A DNA stretch of 64,000 nt from Erythrobasidium yunnanense. Lineage: Eukaryota; Basidiomycota; Cystobasidiomycetes; Erythrobasidiales; Erythrobasidiaceae. The translations under genes were made by a program, and so were the position numbers. The DNA lies in NCBI GenBank assembly GCA_001600175.1, contig BCJC01000002.1, forward strand, positions 372,001 through 436,000, read 5' to 3'. The notes beneath the pieces were generated by a model. The model saw nothing but the letters and a program-made list of their open reading frames with translations, did no database searches and had not been told where the DNA came from. The stretch's first letter is position 1. Every line of letters begins with the position of its first letter. Positions 24,218 to 36,109 of the stretch are shown one piece after another.

Positions 24218-24317
24218 AGCAACAAATACAATGGTTAGCAGTCAGCAGTTGATGAGTTACATGTAGCTTTGACGCTTGTTGTAGCAAGCGAGCAATAAAT
24301 CCAAATCAACGACTATT

Positions 24318-27300
24318 CTACCGCCTCGCACCTATATACGCATGTCCTACTGCTGATAGAACGATCTGAAAGACGCCCAACAAGCTTGCAATGATGAAAT
24401 GACTGATGCTTTGTCCAATCTCAAGCCAGCTTCCCTCATCGGTGACCATGAAGAAGAAATTCATGACTCTGCCCACCTTCATCAGCGTCTACCATGCCAT
24501 ACTTCCAGACGACAACTCACAAGATATCCGAGAAGATCGAAGAAACGATTATGAGTGCAAAAGGCGGCAGGTCCAACCTGTTTTCCAAGACTGTAAAGAC
24601 GGAAGCGACGATGAAGAAGGGAATGAGGATCTTGTAGAGCAGCAAGCCAGACATTGCGAATGGGTTGAAGACGGGTATTAAACGATAGACGGGCTCCAGG
24701 TAAAAGGAGGCTATGCTGGCGACGTTTCTGAAGATCGAAGAGAAGCATCAGATCGGCTTCGCGTGTATGCAGATGTGTGGTAACGCACTGCGGGCCAAAG
24801 AAACCAAAATGGATGAAGAAGAGCAGGAAGAGCGCGATCCGGATATGCGATGCATTAAGCTGTCCTTTCTGTACAGGATCAGTCCATGTAGACGCCAATT
24901 GCGTCTCAAGGCGTAACCAGATAAGGAGCGTAGCTGCGAACGAGAAGTAGAATAACGTCTCGTTGGAAAGCGAGAGGATGGTGAACTGCCTTTCCGAGGA
25001 TGAGCGGGACTTCAGAAGATAGCAATGCGCAAACAAGGGAGCTTACGGTAGGTGCGAATGCTAGTATGGCAGCATATAGCAAATCGCAAGAGCTCGCGCT
25101 ATACTTAGCGGCTACGAAAATGGTCGACGAGGATAAAACTTGATCGGAAGGTATTATGGTCAGCTGTATCTCGAAGGATTTTTGCAAATAACCGACTTAC
25201 GAAGAGTGGACCAGCCTAGAGCTTGGTAAGTGAGAGGAAGACCGAGCTTGCGAGATAGATGCCATTCGGATCCATATGCTGCGACCGCTCCTGCACCAAC
25301 AAGGAGCGTCTGTAAGATATGTCAGTCGCATGCTTCATTGACGGTAGCATCGTATGCCTACCTGCATGCTGTACAGCAGACGCAAATTCTGCGTAGAAGC
25401 TTCGAAGGCCAGATATGAGCCAGCAGCTCCGAAGAGAACAGCTCCTAGTATTCTGCATCTAGATATTAGCTCCCTACTAGCATGTACACCATGTCGAAGG
25501 CTTACGGAAGGCGAATATCACTCTCTCGGTCCACGCTGAGCATCGTAAATGAGCTCGTGATTGCACATGCAGCCGCCCAGAGCACCAACAAGCCCTTCCC
25601 GACTTTCCTCTCCCCTTTCCTTGTCATTATTGTAAAGTGTATCGGCCAAGCTATGCCCATAATGAGGATGCCAATCGTCCATATTTCCCGGCGTACATAA
25701 CCATGTACCATAGCTTGGCATGCAACTACGAACATCCCAGCCAGCAACGTGTTCCGTGGAAGGAGAGTGCCGAAGAGATATTCCAGGTGCGAGATATCTT
25801 CAGCAAGCATAAGCCAGAAATACATTGCGAACGCCAGGTAGAGCCCATACGTGAATGGCGAACGAGATACTGCGAATCGGATCAGGGTGCACATTGAGAG
25901 AAGGGTCGTTACACCTTGGAGTAAACGGCTGAAATGTCGCTTGCGAGGAGGGTTAGAAGAACGCGAGGAGGAGGAAAGAAGGAAGTTTATGCTGTAGAGC
26001 ATCCAGCCGAGGTAGCCGGCTACGACTACGCTGCGTAGGATGAACCAGTCATATCTGTACGCAAGCAAAATATAGCTCTTCCCCGTCAAGAAACAGTAAG
26101 GCGCTCACCTCTGCAGATACTTAAGACCCCTTAAGGCTGTTTCAGCTAACAGGAAGGCGTCTAATGAGAGTCTGTGATAGCGCTGTGCTTTCCTATAATG
26201 CTGCAACCTTTCGATCTGCGAATCTAGTTCTGCATGTGGCAGTTCCGGGAAGGGCTGATACCAGATCGAGTGTTTCCGCCTTTGCTCTGCCAATCATGCC
26301 CGAGATCAGTAGTTGAGGAACGATCAGGCAGGAAGAGTGGCGGTACCTTCTTTGACGCGATACTGCTGGACGATCTGTAGAGCGTGCGCCAAGGCGGCTT
26401 TGGCTTTATCGGCCTGTGGAATGCCTAGGTACGGCTTGGGTAAGAAGCCTGCATTGTTGCCTGGTATGGCATTCCCAGCAAGGATGCTCTGTATTCCCAC
26501 CTCAGCCTGCTTCACCGTCTGTAAGAGAAGGCATCCTTACGATCAAAGGCGCGACGTCCGCCTGTTCCACATCCCTTCTTTCCATCTTCGCGAGCTTCCC
26601 CCACTGCTTCTCATCCTCTTGCATCTCACTTCCCTCTTCCCTCTCTTTCGTACCCGCTACTCCCGCTCCCCAGACTACCAACGGCGTCCTCGTATTATCC
26701 GGATGTCCATCCCCATGGTTCCCTCTAGCGGACATCCCATGATCCGCCGTGAAGATATACGCCGTCCTTTCATCTCCATAAAATTCCTCGAAAAGATGCT
26801 GCACGCGCCAGATTAGGCGGTCGACTACTTGGATGTTTCGGTAATATTCGGGTCCGTGAGGTCGGTACGAATGGCCGGTCGTGTCGAGGCCTAGTAAGTG
26901 GAGGAAGAAGACATTGCCTGGTGCTTTCAGATAGGCAGAAAGGGCGGATGAGGAAGTGGAGTTCTGAAGAAGCTGCTCCAGCTTGTTCAGCACCCAGATA
27001 TCGACTTGAACGGCGTCTGCACTCATCAACAAAGAACATCAGCAACCACTTGCCTCTGAAAGGCATGCTGGCTCACCCTGCGTAAAGTCCTCCTCCTGGC
27101 TACTATAGCAAAACGCTTCCACTTTTCCCTTCGTAGCACCTTCTTCAAACATAGGCACTATATCCGGACTCCCAAAACCCCATGCGTTGCTCGATCGGTT
27201 CAGTACAGAATCGAAGTTTACAGGATTGTGCTGCCAGCCTTTAAGGACGGCTGAGGGGTCTTCGTACATCCCTGCTAGGAGCGCGACGTGGCCTGGTCGG

Positions 27301-27918
27301 GATTCTGTAGGTACGCGTGTATGGGAGCTTGGCGTATGAAGATTGTTAGCGAGGTATATGGGAGAAAGAGGGAGATTGCGACTTACACGCCCCAGGAAGA
27401 ATTCCCGCTCAGCAGCAGAGACCGAATATAAGGTGCAGGAGTGACGAGGCCATCTTCTAGAGTAGGGAGAGTGTCGTATTTAGGAAATGACACGCTTTCC
27501 GGCAGTGCATCGATTTTCGGGAATGGTGGATCGTTATAGAGCTGGAATAGCTTGTCCGCTCTCAGTCCGTCGCCTGTATACTCATCTCATTAGCTTCCTC
27601 ATAACACTCTGCACGAGGGTCAAGCGACTTTCCCACGATAAGGACGACGCGGTCTGCGGGTCTTTGGTTCTCTACTTCATTTGGAGCAATAGCCATGGGG
27701 CTATCCTGTTTATTGGACCATTGTCGTGCACTGAAGTACGTGTCTACATTGACGACTGGGCTCGTGAAGTAAATATCGAAGATCGAGGGAATCAGTGCAA
27801 TGTGGAATAGGATGCCCAGAAGCAGCACGGGCAGCGTCTTGAATGATTTGACATTGGGAGCATTATGAGAGGATGAGACGGTCTTGTTGGCGCTTTCAGC
27901 GCGTTTGGGAGAGGTCAT
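24318..27918 (-). CDS. MCD4: GPI ethanolamine phosphate transferase 1 (Mcd4/PIG-N)
   Basis: Thirteen exons, 979 residues: 27633-27918, 27387-27573, 27077-27327, 26541-27016, 26347-26488, 26109-26286, 25506-26054, 25362-25452, 25201-25309, 25047-25138, 24789-25009, 24521-24727, 24318-24468. Mcd4 adds phosphoethanolamine to the first mannose of GPI precursors in the ER. Seen: an N-terminal TM helix ending [10 protein letters not shown], the alkaline-phosphatase-type catalytic domain with [43 protein letters not shown] and [16 protein letters not shown], then many TM helices and the C-terminal block [20 protein letters not shown]. The first intron is odd: joining LIVG to DGLRAD in frame needs a 59-nt intron, 27574-27632, that begins GA (gaaagt). 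A GT donor 18 nt downstream would instead insert six residues beside a metal-binding Asp. The start Met (27918) was chosen for a short cytosolic leader before the anchor. Confidence 0.93.
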
Positions 27919-28278
27919 GAATGCATTGAAGTTGCTAGGTACAGAAGAAACGAATGACCTGCTACGTCTGAACATGGGTAGAGATACTAGATACAACAAC
28001 ATTGAATACTGCTACTGCTTCCTGTGTCTGGCCTTGCTGTGCTGTGCTTTTGCAATGTTTCCCTGCTCTGGTGATTCCATCGGCCTTTCAGCATATTCTA
28101 GCCAGCATGCCTGAAGCTTTTGCGATGTGGACTTGGAAGAATGCTCATATTCCTACGACTAGCACGATGAGATGCTCCTTGATGCGTCTGGATGCGCTCG
28201 CTGTACTTGATAGCTTTTTCTGCGACAGGCTCTTGCTTGATATCCTTTGAACGAGGATATCCCTGCTCTCTACGAGCG
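27919..28278. other. intergen MCD4 promoter
   Basis: About 360 bases between two minus-strand genes, holding the MCD4 promoter and the mS37 3' UTR. No feature stands out. Confidence 0.45.
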
Positions 28279-28578
28279 TTATAAGTTCTTGCCCAGTCTC
28301 GCGAGGTCTACACAAGCTATATTAGCTCGCAAGCACGTCGCATCACGGAGCCTGAACCCACGGTAATTGATTGTTGGTTTTCTAATCTTGCCTCTCTTTC
28401 CCGCGTTGCTTGCCATACACATCTCGAGTGCTTTTGCTGTATCTGCGCACTGTCCTACGCTCATCTTGTCGTTGTGAGCAGCCCAGCAGCTGAGCATGGC
28501 CGTCAATTCTGGTGCGCAGGGAGCTGCTGCTGCCAGCGCGCGTGGCCGCACTTTGAGCTTGGGAATCTTCATCGTCAT
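28279..28578 (-). CDS. MRP10: mitochondrial small-subunit ribosomal protein mS37 (Mrp10)
   Basis: Exons 28362-28578 and 28279-28307; 81 residues. Mrp10 is a CHCH protein of the mitochondrial 37S ribosome, imported and oxidised through the Mia40 pathway in yeast. Seen: the start MTMKIPKLKVRPR, the twin-cysteine region with CAPELTAMLSCWAAH and CADTAKALEMCM (a Cx9C pair and a Cx9C-like partner), then the conserved GKRGKIRKPTINY joined across the intron to HLARLGKNL, as in yeast (NINYHAARL). A Met two codons further in is an alternative start. It lies head to head with the unknown membrane protein gene, with about 100 bp between starts, so the two share a promoter. Confidence 0.92.
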   Translation of the reverse strand: MTMKIPKLKVRPRALAAAAPCAPELTAMLSCWAAHNDKMSVGQCADTAKALEMCMASNAGKRGKIRKPTINYRGFRLRDATCLRANIACVDLARLGKNL

Positions 28579-28680
28579 CGTGGAGTGATATGGGATGGGA
28601 TTGAGGATTGATGAAGATTTGTTGATCAAGTTGGATGCAAGATGAGGATTCAAAGGTCTGATTAACACCAAGTATATAGG

Positions 28681-30200
28681 ATGACCTGGAGAGATACAGT
28701 GCAGTACTACCTATCAAAGGACAACAAGGACAGCAAGGACAAGGATAAGCAGCCTGAAGCATCGACATCAGCCTCCATACCTCCACCTCCTGCAACAAGC
28801 ACAACGCCAGACGTCACGCATCACAACCTCGAGAAAGGCAAAGAAAAGGCAGAAGAAGATACACATAATGATGATACAAAAGAAGAGGACACTCCAATAG
28901 CAAGCACGTCACTGTCGAGAAACGCCTCGGTAGCGAAGTACAGGCAACGTCTCAGCAATGCCATCCCAGTTGGACAGTTCGAGATAGGCAAGCTGACACT
29001 GAATCTTCCTTGAACATCTGCTGATGGTCATAGACAGAGAATGTAACTGCCCTGCCTTTGAACATCTCGCTAAACCACGGTACATGCCAGCCAGACACGT
29101 GAAGCGATCATCCGTTGCTGACGCTGGATGTACGCAGTCGGACCCATCTACTATGACATCGTCAAGCCTGGCGATGTCTTCTCGAGAACGACGGGCAAAG
29201 TCTGGTTCACTATCGAGGTCCGCTTGCATCTCGGGCCCGCAAGCGAGTATGGGAAGTGGAGTGTTGGTAAGTATCCTTATCAGCGATGAAAGCACAGACT
29301 CTGACATATTCACTTATGTGCAGCCTGGCCGATTGCACGTCTATTAACTCTTAAAGCTGATATGAAGCTGATATGATGCTGACACTGCGCCCTCAGATGC
29401 TGATGGCTGGACCCTCTGCAGCTGCACTATCGCTCGCAGCCATTCCTCTCATCATCCTAGCCACAGGCACAGCGTCCGTCACCGCGCTCGTGACAGCCGC
29501 TGTCCAAGGTGTTTCAAGTGCCTTCACGTCCGTCGCTACAGGTCTCGGAATCGCCAACAAATTACCCTTCGCATCCAAATACCGGAGTAAAGCCATAGGT
29601 GCCGCGAAAGCCCAAGCTGCCGAAGCGCAAAACTTCGCGAGCCAAGTCATGGCTGCTTTGAAAGAGAAGGGGGGCGTGAGTGGTGTTCTTGAAGAATTGA
29701 AGAAGAAGGGAGGAGAACCGAAATTGGTAGAAATGCCGGAACAACCTACTAGCGTGCATGATATTACGGGAGCGGAGCTGGCGATAGTATTGGATGTTAA
29801 AGGAAGCGGACCAAAGGGGTGGAAGAGCAAGAGGTGGAATACCCTCAAGAAGGCACTGGAGGAATGTACGCTTGTCGATCGGGGGTGGTTTGCAGGGAGG
29901 TGAGCGCACTCTTCCTGCTTCTCTCGTAGCATTGTAGTCTAAGGCCTGTCATTTCCCAGAGAACCTGTCCTTCGCGTCGTAGGTGGTCCTCGCATCGTAC
30001 AAGTGGAGAACCCCTTCCCAAAAGCAGACGGCGAACAACGCACAATACTCGAGATCTACCCTCTGAAGCTCGAGAAAGTCCTCGAAGCGCCAGATGGGAC
30101 AGGCCCTATTGTTGAAGAGATCGCAAGGGGCGAAGGAAAGAGTAAAGGCGTGCAGGAGACGGTGCTGGAAGCTGCTGAAGCTATAAGGGAAGATCGCTGA
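28681..30200 (+). CDS. unknown protein with one or two membrane segments
   Basis: Exons 28681-28987, 29038-29079, 29138-29266, 29324-29338, 29422-29899 and 29960-30200; 403 residues. I do not recognise a named family. Seen: a charged, low-complexity N-terminus (Lys/Asp/Glu/Thr-rich, residues 1-90), a compact middle with VGPIYYDIVKPGDVFSRTTG and WFTIEVRLHLG, a hydrophobic stretch (ALSLAAIPLIILATG) that looks like a TM helix, an Ala-rich helix, and a soluble C-terminal part. The intron 28988-29037 begins with GC (gcaagc), and no GT donor restores frame there. Exon 4 is 15 nt. The acceptor at 29421 was chosen because it alone keeps the long open frame downstream in phase. Function unknown; possibly an organelle membrane protein. 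Confidence 0.65.
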
Positions 30201-30965
30201 TCCAGAAAACGTGGATTTCTCTGGTTCTGTGGCCTGATACAAGAAGGAAAGTTGGATACACGATATACGCCCTCACGGTATTTAGAATAGATCTGTTGCT
30301 GCTACTTATATGCTCGCTTATTCTTCAGAAAGTCGGTTCTCATCAATCCTTGTAGCGATAGTTTGTATTCTTGCCGTTACTACATACACGACTTTACCCT
30401 TCTTCCCCCGTCTTGCAAAGCTCTTCTGTAGTATGTCATCCATGTTTCGGTTTCACCAATTCAGCAGGACGCGTCTCGGTCTCTTTCGCTCTGACACTTG
30501 ATTCTTCGGCAGTCGATAGCAGGTTTAAAGAGCAATTTAGCGACATACATTGATTAGCACTGGCGGTGCTGCTGCATCAGAGCAGATGCCAGTTCAGACA
30601 GACTCACAACCATCAATCAGCCAACCGCTTCTAGCCTGAACGTCGTGCAAGTCAGAAGAAGGAGGAATGCAAAGTCGCCAAGCTGGATCATCCGTTGCGA
30701 ATCAAGCAAGCGTGACATACTATGCAAGCGCTGCAAGGCTTCGCTAGGTCCTCACCCCGTGTTCAACGAAAGCATCGCTTCTGGGCAGCAATCTGCGTTG
30801 GCGAAGGACTCGATAGCAATACAGTACTACTACTTATCTAAGTCTTCCTGGCCACCCTTGTGTCCCTTGATCTCCATTGCCTCTCTCTTCCGGGCTTACT
30901 TTATCCGCCGGCCCAGAAAGAATCATCCAAGAAAGGACGAAAGCTTGGATTCATACCTTACATCC
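30201..30965. other. intergen and leader of the Gfo/Idh/MocA gene
   Basis: About 765 bases. The frame of the oxidoreductase stays open upstream to 30645, but its translation lacks family likeness and the Rossmann fold begins soon after 30966. I take this stretch as promoter and 5' leader. Nothing else was recognised. Confidence 0.45.
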
Positions 30966-32296
30966 ATGGAATCCAGCAATATCCCATCTACTTCCATCAA
31001 ACAGGCACCCGTACGCATCGTCCTCATTGGCGCCGGCCTCATCGGCAAACGGCATGCGAAGCATCTGGACGACGAACCAGAAGCGAAGTTCGTTGCGCTA
31101 GTCGAGCCTTTTCCAGCTGGACAGGCCGTCGCAGACCAGTATGGCGTGAAGCTTTTCAAGAGCGTCGATGATCTGGTCTTTTCGAACCTCGAGTATGATG
31201 CAGCCCTTATTGCTACACCAAACGACTCACATGTATCTCTGGGAGTACGCTTCCTTGAATTGGGCAAACATGTCTTTGTTGAGAAACCTGTTGCGAGCTC
31301 GGTAGATGAAGGGCGGAAGCTCGTACAAGCCGCCGGGAGGAGCAATGGCAAGGTTCTAGTAAGTTTACAAAGCAGTCCAATACTAGAGATGTAGAATTAA
31401 TGCCTGCGACAGGTCGGCCATCACCGTCGCTTCAACCCTTATATCGTGCAGCTCAAGAATATCTTGGAGGCCGACCTTCTCGGACGTATCTTGGGGATCA
31501 GCGGAGTATGGTCAGCAATGAAGAACGAGTCGTACTTCGATGTTGCTTGGAGGAAGGCATCTGGAAGTGGTGGACCCATTGCCAGTAGGACCTCTATACG
31601 GTGTCTTCCGAGTTTCAGCTGACATACCAAGCCAGTCAACCTGGTCCACGATCTTGATCTTCTGCGATTTCTGCTAGGAGATGTCACTCGCGTCTTTGCT
31701 GAAGAAGGCGAGCGGACTAGAAAGAACGAGGTGGAAGAAACGGGTGCAGTTACGCTGCGCTTCAAGGGTGGTGCGGTCGGGACGTTCTTCTTTTCGGAGT
31801 AAGGGCTGGCCTTCTCTCATCTTTGTAAAGAAGTTCAACAGCTGACAATCTCATTACAGTGCCGCTCCATCGCCGCTGTCTTTCGAAGGCGCGACCGGTG
31901 AAAATCCAGATTTAGTGGGGCATTACGGCAAGAATGGTAGGCCATCATATAGTCTATCGCTGCCAGAGTATAGCTCATACCGCTCTCACAGTATATACGA
32001 TCTTCGGCACACGAGGGATGGTTCAGCTGCCCGATCTCGTCCGCTACAACTATGATCATCTCGATGGCTCATCGACAGAGAAAGGATGGTTACAGCGTCT
32101 CTCGACTGACGAGGCATATGCTAAAGTGGATGCGAGCATACCGCCTTTCACAACTCAGTTGAAGCATTTCATAGCGGTTTGTCGGGGGATGGAGGAGCCA
32201 AAGTGCTCTGCAAGAGACGCTCTCAAGAGCTTGGAATTGGTGGAAGCTGTGAGGGAGTCCACTCATTCCGGCAAGCCGGTGTCTATCGAGTCGTGA
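30966..32296 (+). CDS. Gfo/Idh/MocA family NAD(P)-dependent oxidoreductase
   Basis: Exons 30966-31358, 31413-31584, 31636-31798, 31860-31936 and 31992-32296; 369 residues. Members oxidise sugars, inositol or related polyols, or dihydrodiols, with NAD(P). Seen: the Rossmann motif VLIGAGLIGKRHAKHL, YDAALIATPNDSH, the signature FVEKPVASS with the catalytic Lys, GHHRRFNPYI, and VHDLDLLRFLLGDV with the conserved Asp-x3-Leu helix. The C-terminal half has the expected mixed beta sheet (VTLRFKGGAVGTFFFSD). All introns are canonical and phases agree. The start was set at MESSN, 18 residues before the Rossmann strand. The exact substrate cannot be told. Confidence 0.88.
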
Positions 32297-32641
32297 AAGT
32301 TACTAAGTATGGCGGGAGGACTGCCTCTTAAAGGCTGGAATTCTATGTGATAGCAGCTTGATATTAGTGATAGAAGGTGCCGAGTCCGAAGTCGTCTGGG
32401 TTCCTGTTTCCAAGCGAGGTAGACTTCTGCTTTGTGACGACTTGTAACGCCGACACCGACGTCTTTCTCGAAGGACAAACAGCCTCAACAGCTCGCTGTA
32501 GCATCAACAAGCTATTCCCCCATGCTCTTCCTACGATTCTCGACTCGCTGACCGGGTCACGGGCTGGTCTGGATCTGGCGTCAAAACAGCATTCAAGCTG
32601 CGAGCTGTGACTAGAAGACGCTACTTTGGAAAGCAAGAACG
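32297..32641. other. intergen before the seven-TM gene
   Basis: About 345 bases between same-strand genes; promoter of the seven-TM protein gene. No gene or repeat was recognised. Confidence 0.45.
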
Positions 32642-34468
32642 ATGTCTACTCCTACGCCAACGACGTCGCTGCCTTATACGCTTGTCGCTTCTCTCATCGA
32701 AGGCTCTACCGCTACCTATACGACCACTTTCACGCAAGAGCTCGTAGAGTTTACAAGCACAGCTGCGAGTGTGGTAGCAGAAGCGACGGGTGCGTCTCTC
32801 TATCGAAGCTGCGAATTCGCCTGTCCATTCAGCTGACCGCTTTTCATGCTTCAAGCTCCTCCGAATCCGCTGCTTCGCTATTTGCCCTCCTTTACACGAT
32901 CTCTAGTCGTACAGCTCCTGGTCTTATCAGCAGTCGCAGTTCTGCATTTCGTCCTCGTCCTCCACTTGGCATTCACGACCCGGTATCATCTACCTCTAGC
33001 CAAAGTCAACTATATCTTCCTCACTTCAGGATGCGCAACAAGCTTCATATCTATCATATGGCAGCTCTCGGAGATTGGCGTGGATGCCAGGAAGAGAGCC
33101 AGGGAGTGGCCATTCATGTTTGATTACCTCGAATTCGTCTTTCCGGCCCCGAGCTGGTCGACAGCCAAGAGCGTCATGTGGCTGTCTCTGAATGGTATCT
33201 CCGTGCTATTGTCACATGTAGGTGTCCTCGTTGCGGCAAGTCGATCATAAAAGCTCACCCACAGCATCTATCGACAGGTCGCCCACATCCATGTTCTCAC
33301 GCTGCTATACCCTTCTAATCTGGAAGCTCGATTTCTGCTGGCCATACTATTACCTTTGGCACTCATCGCATGTGCGATGTCCTTCTCGCCTCTGCTATCA
33401 TCACCCCGCGAGCGGGACATCTTCGACTCTGGAGCTGCAGTCTGCAACAGTACCCTTACCCTCTTGTATACGTGCGCCTTGATCTTCTGGGGCGCGTATA
33501 TAGCACGACAACGAGCTTGGGGCCAATCTGATGCCTCCGGAAGCACAGCTGTATTCGGTGCTTGTGCGATAGGAATGGCCATTATAGGCTCTGCACTATC
33601 GTTCATCAGCGTAGAGAGGGGCACAGATATAATAGGAGGAGATGGAGGTTGGCTGACGAAACTTACATGGATCGTGCTGCTCTGGCAGACTTGGTTTAGC
33701 GTATGGTGGTGGATCGGGGCAGGGATGTATGAAGCCGAGAAACCGCTGGACGAAGACGAAGCTGGGAATGTGGCGGAAGCAGACAAGGTCCTCCGCTCAA
33801 AGAGTGCCAGCTTACGAAGGATAGTCGACGATGGGCTGGGCAATCTTCGAAAAAGGCGCTCGACAAAAAGACGGAACAACAACCTATCTACATCACAAGG
33901 TGCTACAGCTTCAAGGCACGAATCGGAGGCAGAAGGCGAAGACATCGAGATGACTTCCATACAAGGCAGAGATGGGCGTCTACCAGCCCATATAGCCGAT
34001 ACATCCTCAGCTACCAGTTCGACAGCCACCACGACACCGCCCACATTCCTCTCTACTCTTCTGCGACATATTCGCAGAGCACACAGATCAGCAGCGAAGA
34101 GAGCACATCGGAATATGCTCGTTACGGCCGCCGAGAACCCAAACGTCAACGAAGCGATGATTGGCAAAAGAGGCAATGGATGGTCCGTGACTGGTATATT
34201 AAGGAGCAGGCAAGATCATGTGCTCAAGAAAGCGGCGGCAGCTGCTTCTTCCCCTACTTCTGGAAACGACATATCCAGAGAGGATCGGTTAGTAGGAGCA
34301 CAGAGGCTGGGAGACGATGATGAGATCAACAATAATGATTGGCAAGATGTGTCTGAGGAACATCCGCCGAGAAGAGGCATCTCGACAGCTCGAGAAACGG
34401 CTCCCGTTCCGGTCGAATCTAGGAGGCTACAAAACTGGCGGCGCAGGGATGTGACGCGGTACGACTAG
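32642..34468 (+). CDS. orphan seven-transmembrane protein
   Basis: Exons 32642-32789, 32856-33217 and 33278-34468; 566 residues. No named family is recognised. Seen: a 60-residue Thr/Ser-rich N-terminus without a signal peptide, then about seven hydrophobic helices near residues 66-88, 100-121, 156-182, 187-206, 226-246, 262-281 and 296-321 (for example LVVQLLVLSAVAVLHF and WIVLLWQTWFSVWWWIG), and a 240-residue hydrophilic tail with acidic and basic clusters. A long second-half exon encodes the tail. The layout, with an outside N-terminus, seven helices and a long cytosolic tail, is that of a receptor, but no GPCR signature motif was seen. It lies 6.4 kb from the G-alpha gene. It could also be a transporter or scaffold. 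Confidence 0.65.
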
Positions 34469-34950
34469 TTCTACTTCAACATACTCGACGCACTCCTGCT
34501 CTGCGCAATTCGCTGCCTACTTCAGGCGAGACGGCCTCCTGGCTCTCACTGCATTTGGCGATGGACGGTCCAGCACGCCATTGGCATGCTACTCCACACT
34601 CAGACACTGTCCCTACAGAGTAGGAGAATGTGGATATATCGACCTGCCTTCATATCTTTCGCTCAAAGAAGCAAATTCCCGACCCCTGTTCCTGTCCTGG
34701 CCAGGGGCAAGAATGTTTGACAACATTTCAGGACTGCAGCAAGAATGGATGCAGCAAGGAGTGAGAAAGAAGGAGGCCTCGAAAAGGTATAAAAGGCAGC
34801 TTTTGCAGTCGCTCTGGCTCTCTTTCCTCTCTTCAATCAAGTCAGACAAGCCAAAGCTCTCAGCGCCCTTACTGTCACACAGCCCTCACCCAAACAACCA
34901 ACGCCGACAGCGCCCTTCAGACACACTTCCAGTTCACTACCACTACGACA
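34469..34950. other. promoter region with TATA box
   Basis: About 480 bases upstream of the acidic protein gene. It contains the TATA box listed separately and a C/A-rich leader with many CAC repeats just before the ATG, typical of well-expressed fungal genes. Confidence 0.5.
34788..34795 (+). promoter_or_regulatory. TATA box
   Basis: TATAAAAG, about 155 bases before the ATG at 34951. A clear consensus TATA element is rare among the other promoters of this window and suggests regulated or strong expression of the downstream gene. Confidence 0.6.
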
Positions 34951-36109
34951 ATGGCTGTCTTCACTCTCAACAAGCCTCTGATCTCAGAGATCTTTTCCGA
35001 TATCTACTATACTTACCTCACCAACATCTTTGCGAAGTTCTTCCTCGGCTGGATGTCAGCAGTAAGTTGAACAGACATGCATTATACACTGCTAGGTCTT
35101 TGACACAGCCTTACCATAGTTCGCCTCATCTACCTTCGCCGACAATGTCGTCCTTTCAATCTTCTTCGCCATTTGCTGCTTTGGCAGAGATCAGGTCATC
35201 GCTATCTACCAGGCTATTCGTGTATGTCTACCTTCTCTCGCAGTTTCTAGCACAACGCTGACAAGCTTCTGCTCACAGTACCACGAAGTCGTCGCCTACT
35301 TCATTCCTACTCCATACACCCCCGCAGACTCGCTCTCCAACCCTATCGTGAACGGACACCTCGTCATGGCCGATGGTACCATTATTGAACTCTGGAATCC
35401 TGCTCCTGTTCCTTCCCCCAAGGCTCTGGTCCAACCTTCGTCCGACTTTATCGTGGAAGTCCGCGAGGAAGTGGTCAGCAACAAGGAAGAAGCCATCAGC
35501 GAGGCTGAACAAGGCGACCTCGAAGAAGCATCTTCCTCTGCATCCGACTCCGACAGCGACAGCGAATCTTCCTACTCGACCGAATCCTCCTCTCCTACAC
35601 TCTCAGCAACTTCAGACTCTCCCTTCTCGTCTACCGAAAGCAAATCGTCAAGAGTATCTGCATATGACTGGGCGGCAGAGGACGACGACGATGAACTCCC
35701 TCCTCTCGACTTCGCCGACATGGTTGGCTGCTCCACCTCCTCTCCTACTTCCGCACCAGTCGCAGTCGCACCTGTACCTGCAACTGCACCTGTACTCTCC
35801 ACACCACGCATTCAACCAAGAATTTTCGCATCTAGAAGTCTCAAGCAGCTGGCTGTGCTAGAAGAAGACGAAGAGGAGGAGGAGGAAGACGAGGAGGACT
35901 GCCGCAGATACAGCGCATCGGAACGCGATGCTCGCTTCGTCTCCATGTCTGCTATCCGCCTCATCCCCTCCCACACACTCAGACGAACAGGTCGGCACTG
36001 GGAGAAGCCATTCGACCTTATCCGCTACATGCCTGAAGCATCTTACGAGCAACGCAGTGCGCAGTACATGTACTGCTTCGGTGTTGAACTGCTGGACCGT
36101 GATCTGTAA
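34951..36109 (+). CDS. unknown acidic, Ser-rich protein with hydrophobic N-terminus
   Basis: Exons 34951-35061, 35120-35221 and 35279-36109; 347 residues. No family is recognised. Seen: an N-terminal part with hydrophobic stretches (YYTYLTNIFAKFFLGWMSA and VVLSIFFAICCFG) that may be two membrane helices, a short VNGHLVMADGTIIELWNP module, a long Ser/Glu/Asp-rich disordered middle with an unbroken acidic run near residues 280-297, and a compact C-terminus (HWEKPFDLIRYMPEASYEQ). Codon choice leans to C-ending codons more than in the neighbours, which with the TATA box suggests high expression. The start is the first ATG after the leader. Function unknown. Confidence 0.65.

Noticed and set aside
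26489-26540. A 22-nt or 34-nt intron in MCD4
   Set aside because: The 52-nt intron gives the family sequence [13 protein letters not shown] and normal length; the short versions add unrelated residues.
30645-30965. N-terminal extension of the Gfo/Idh/MocA protein
   Set aside because: The upstream residues are unlike the family, and a Met just before the Rossmann fold gives a normal length.
33268-34176. 302-codon minus-strand open frame
   Set aside because: It is antisense to the seven-TM gene tail and has no family likeness; a shadow frame.
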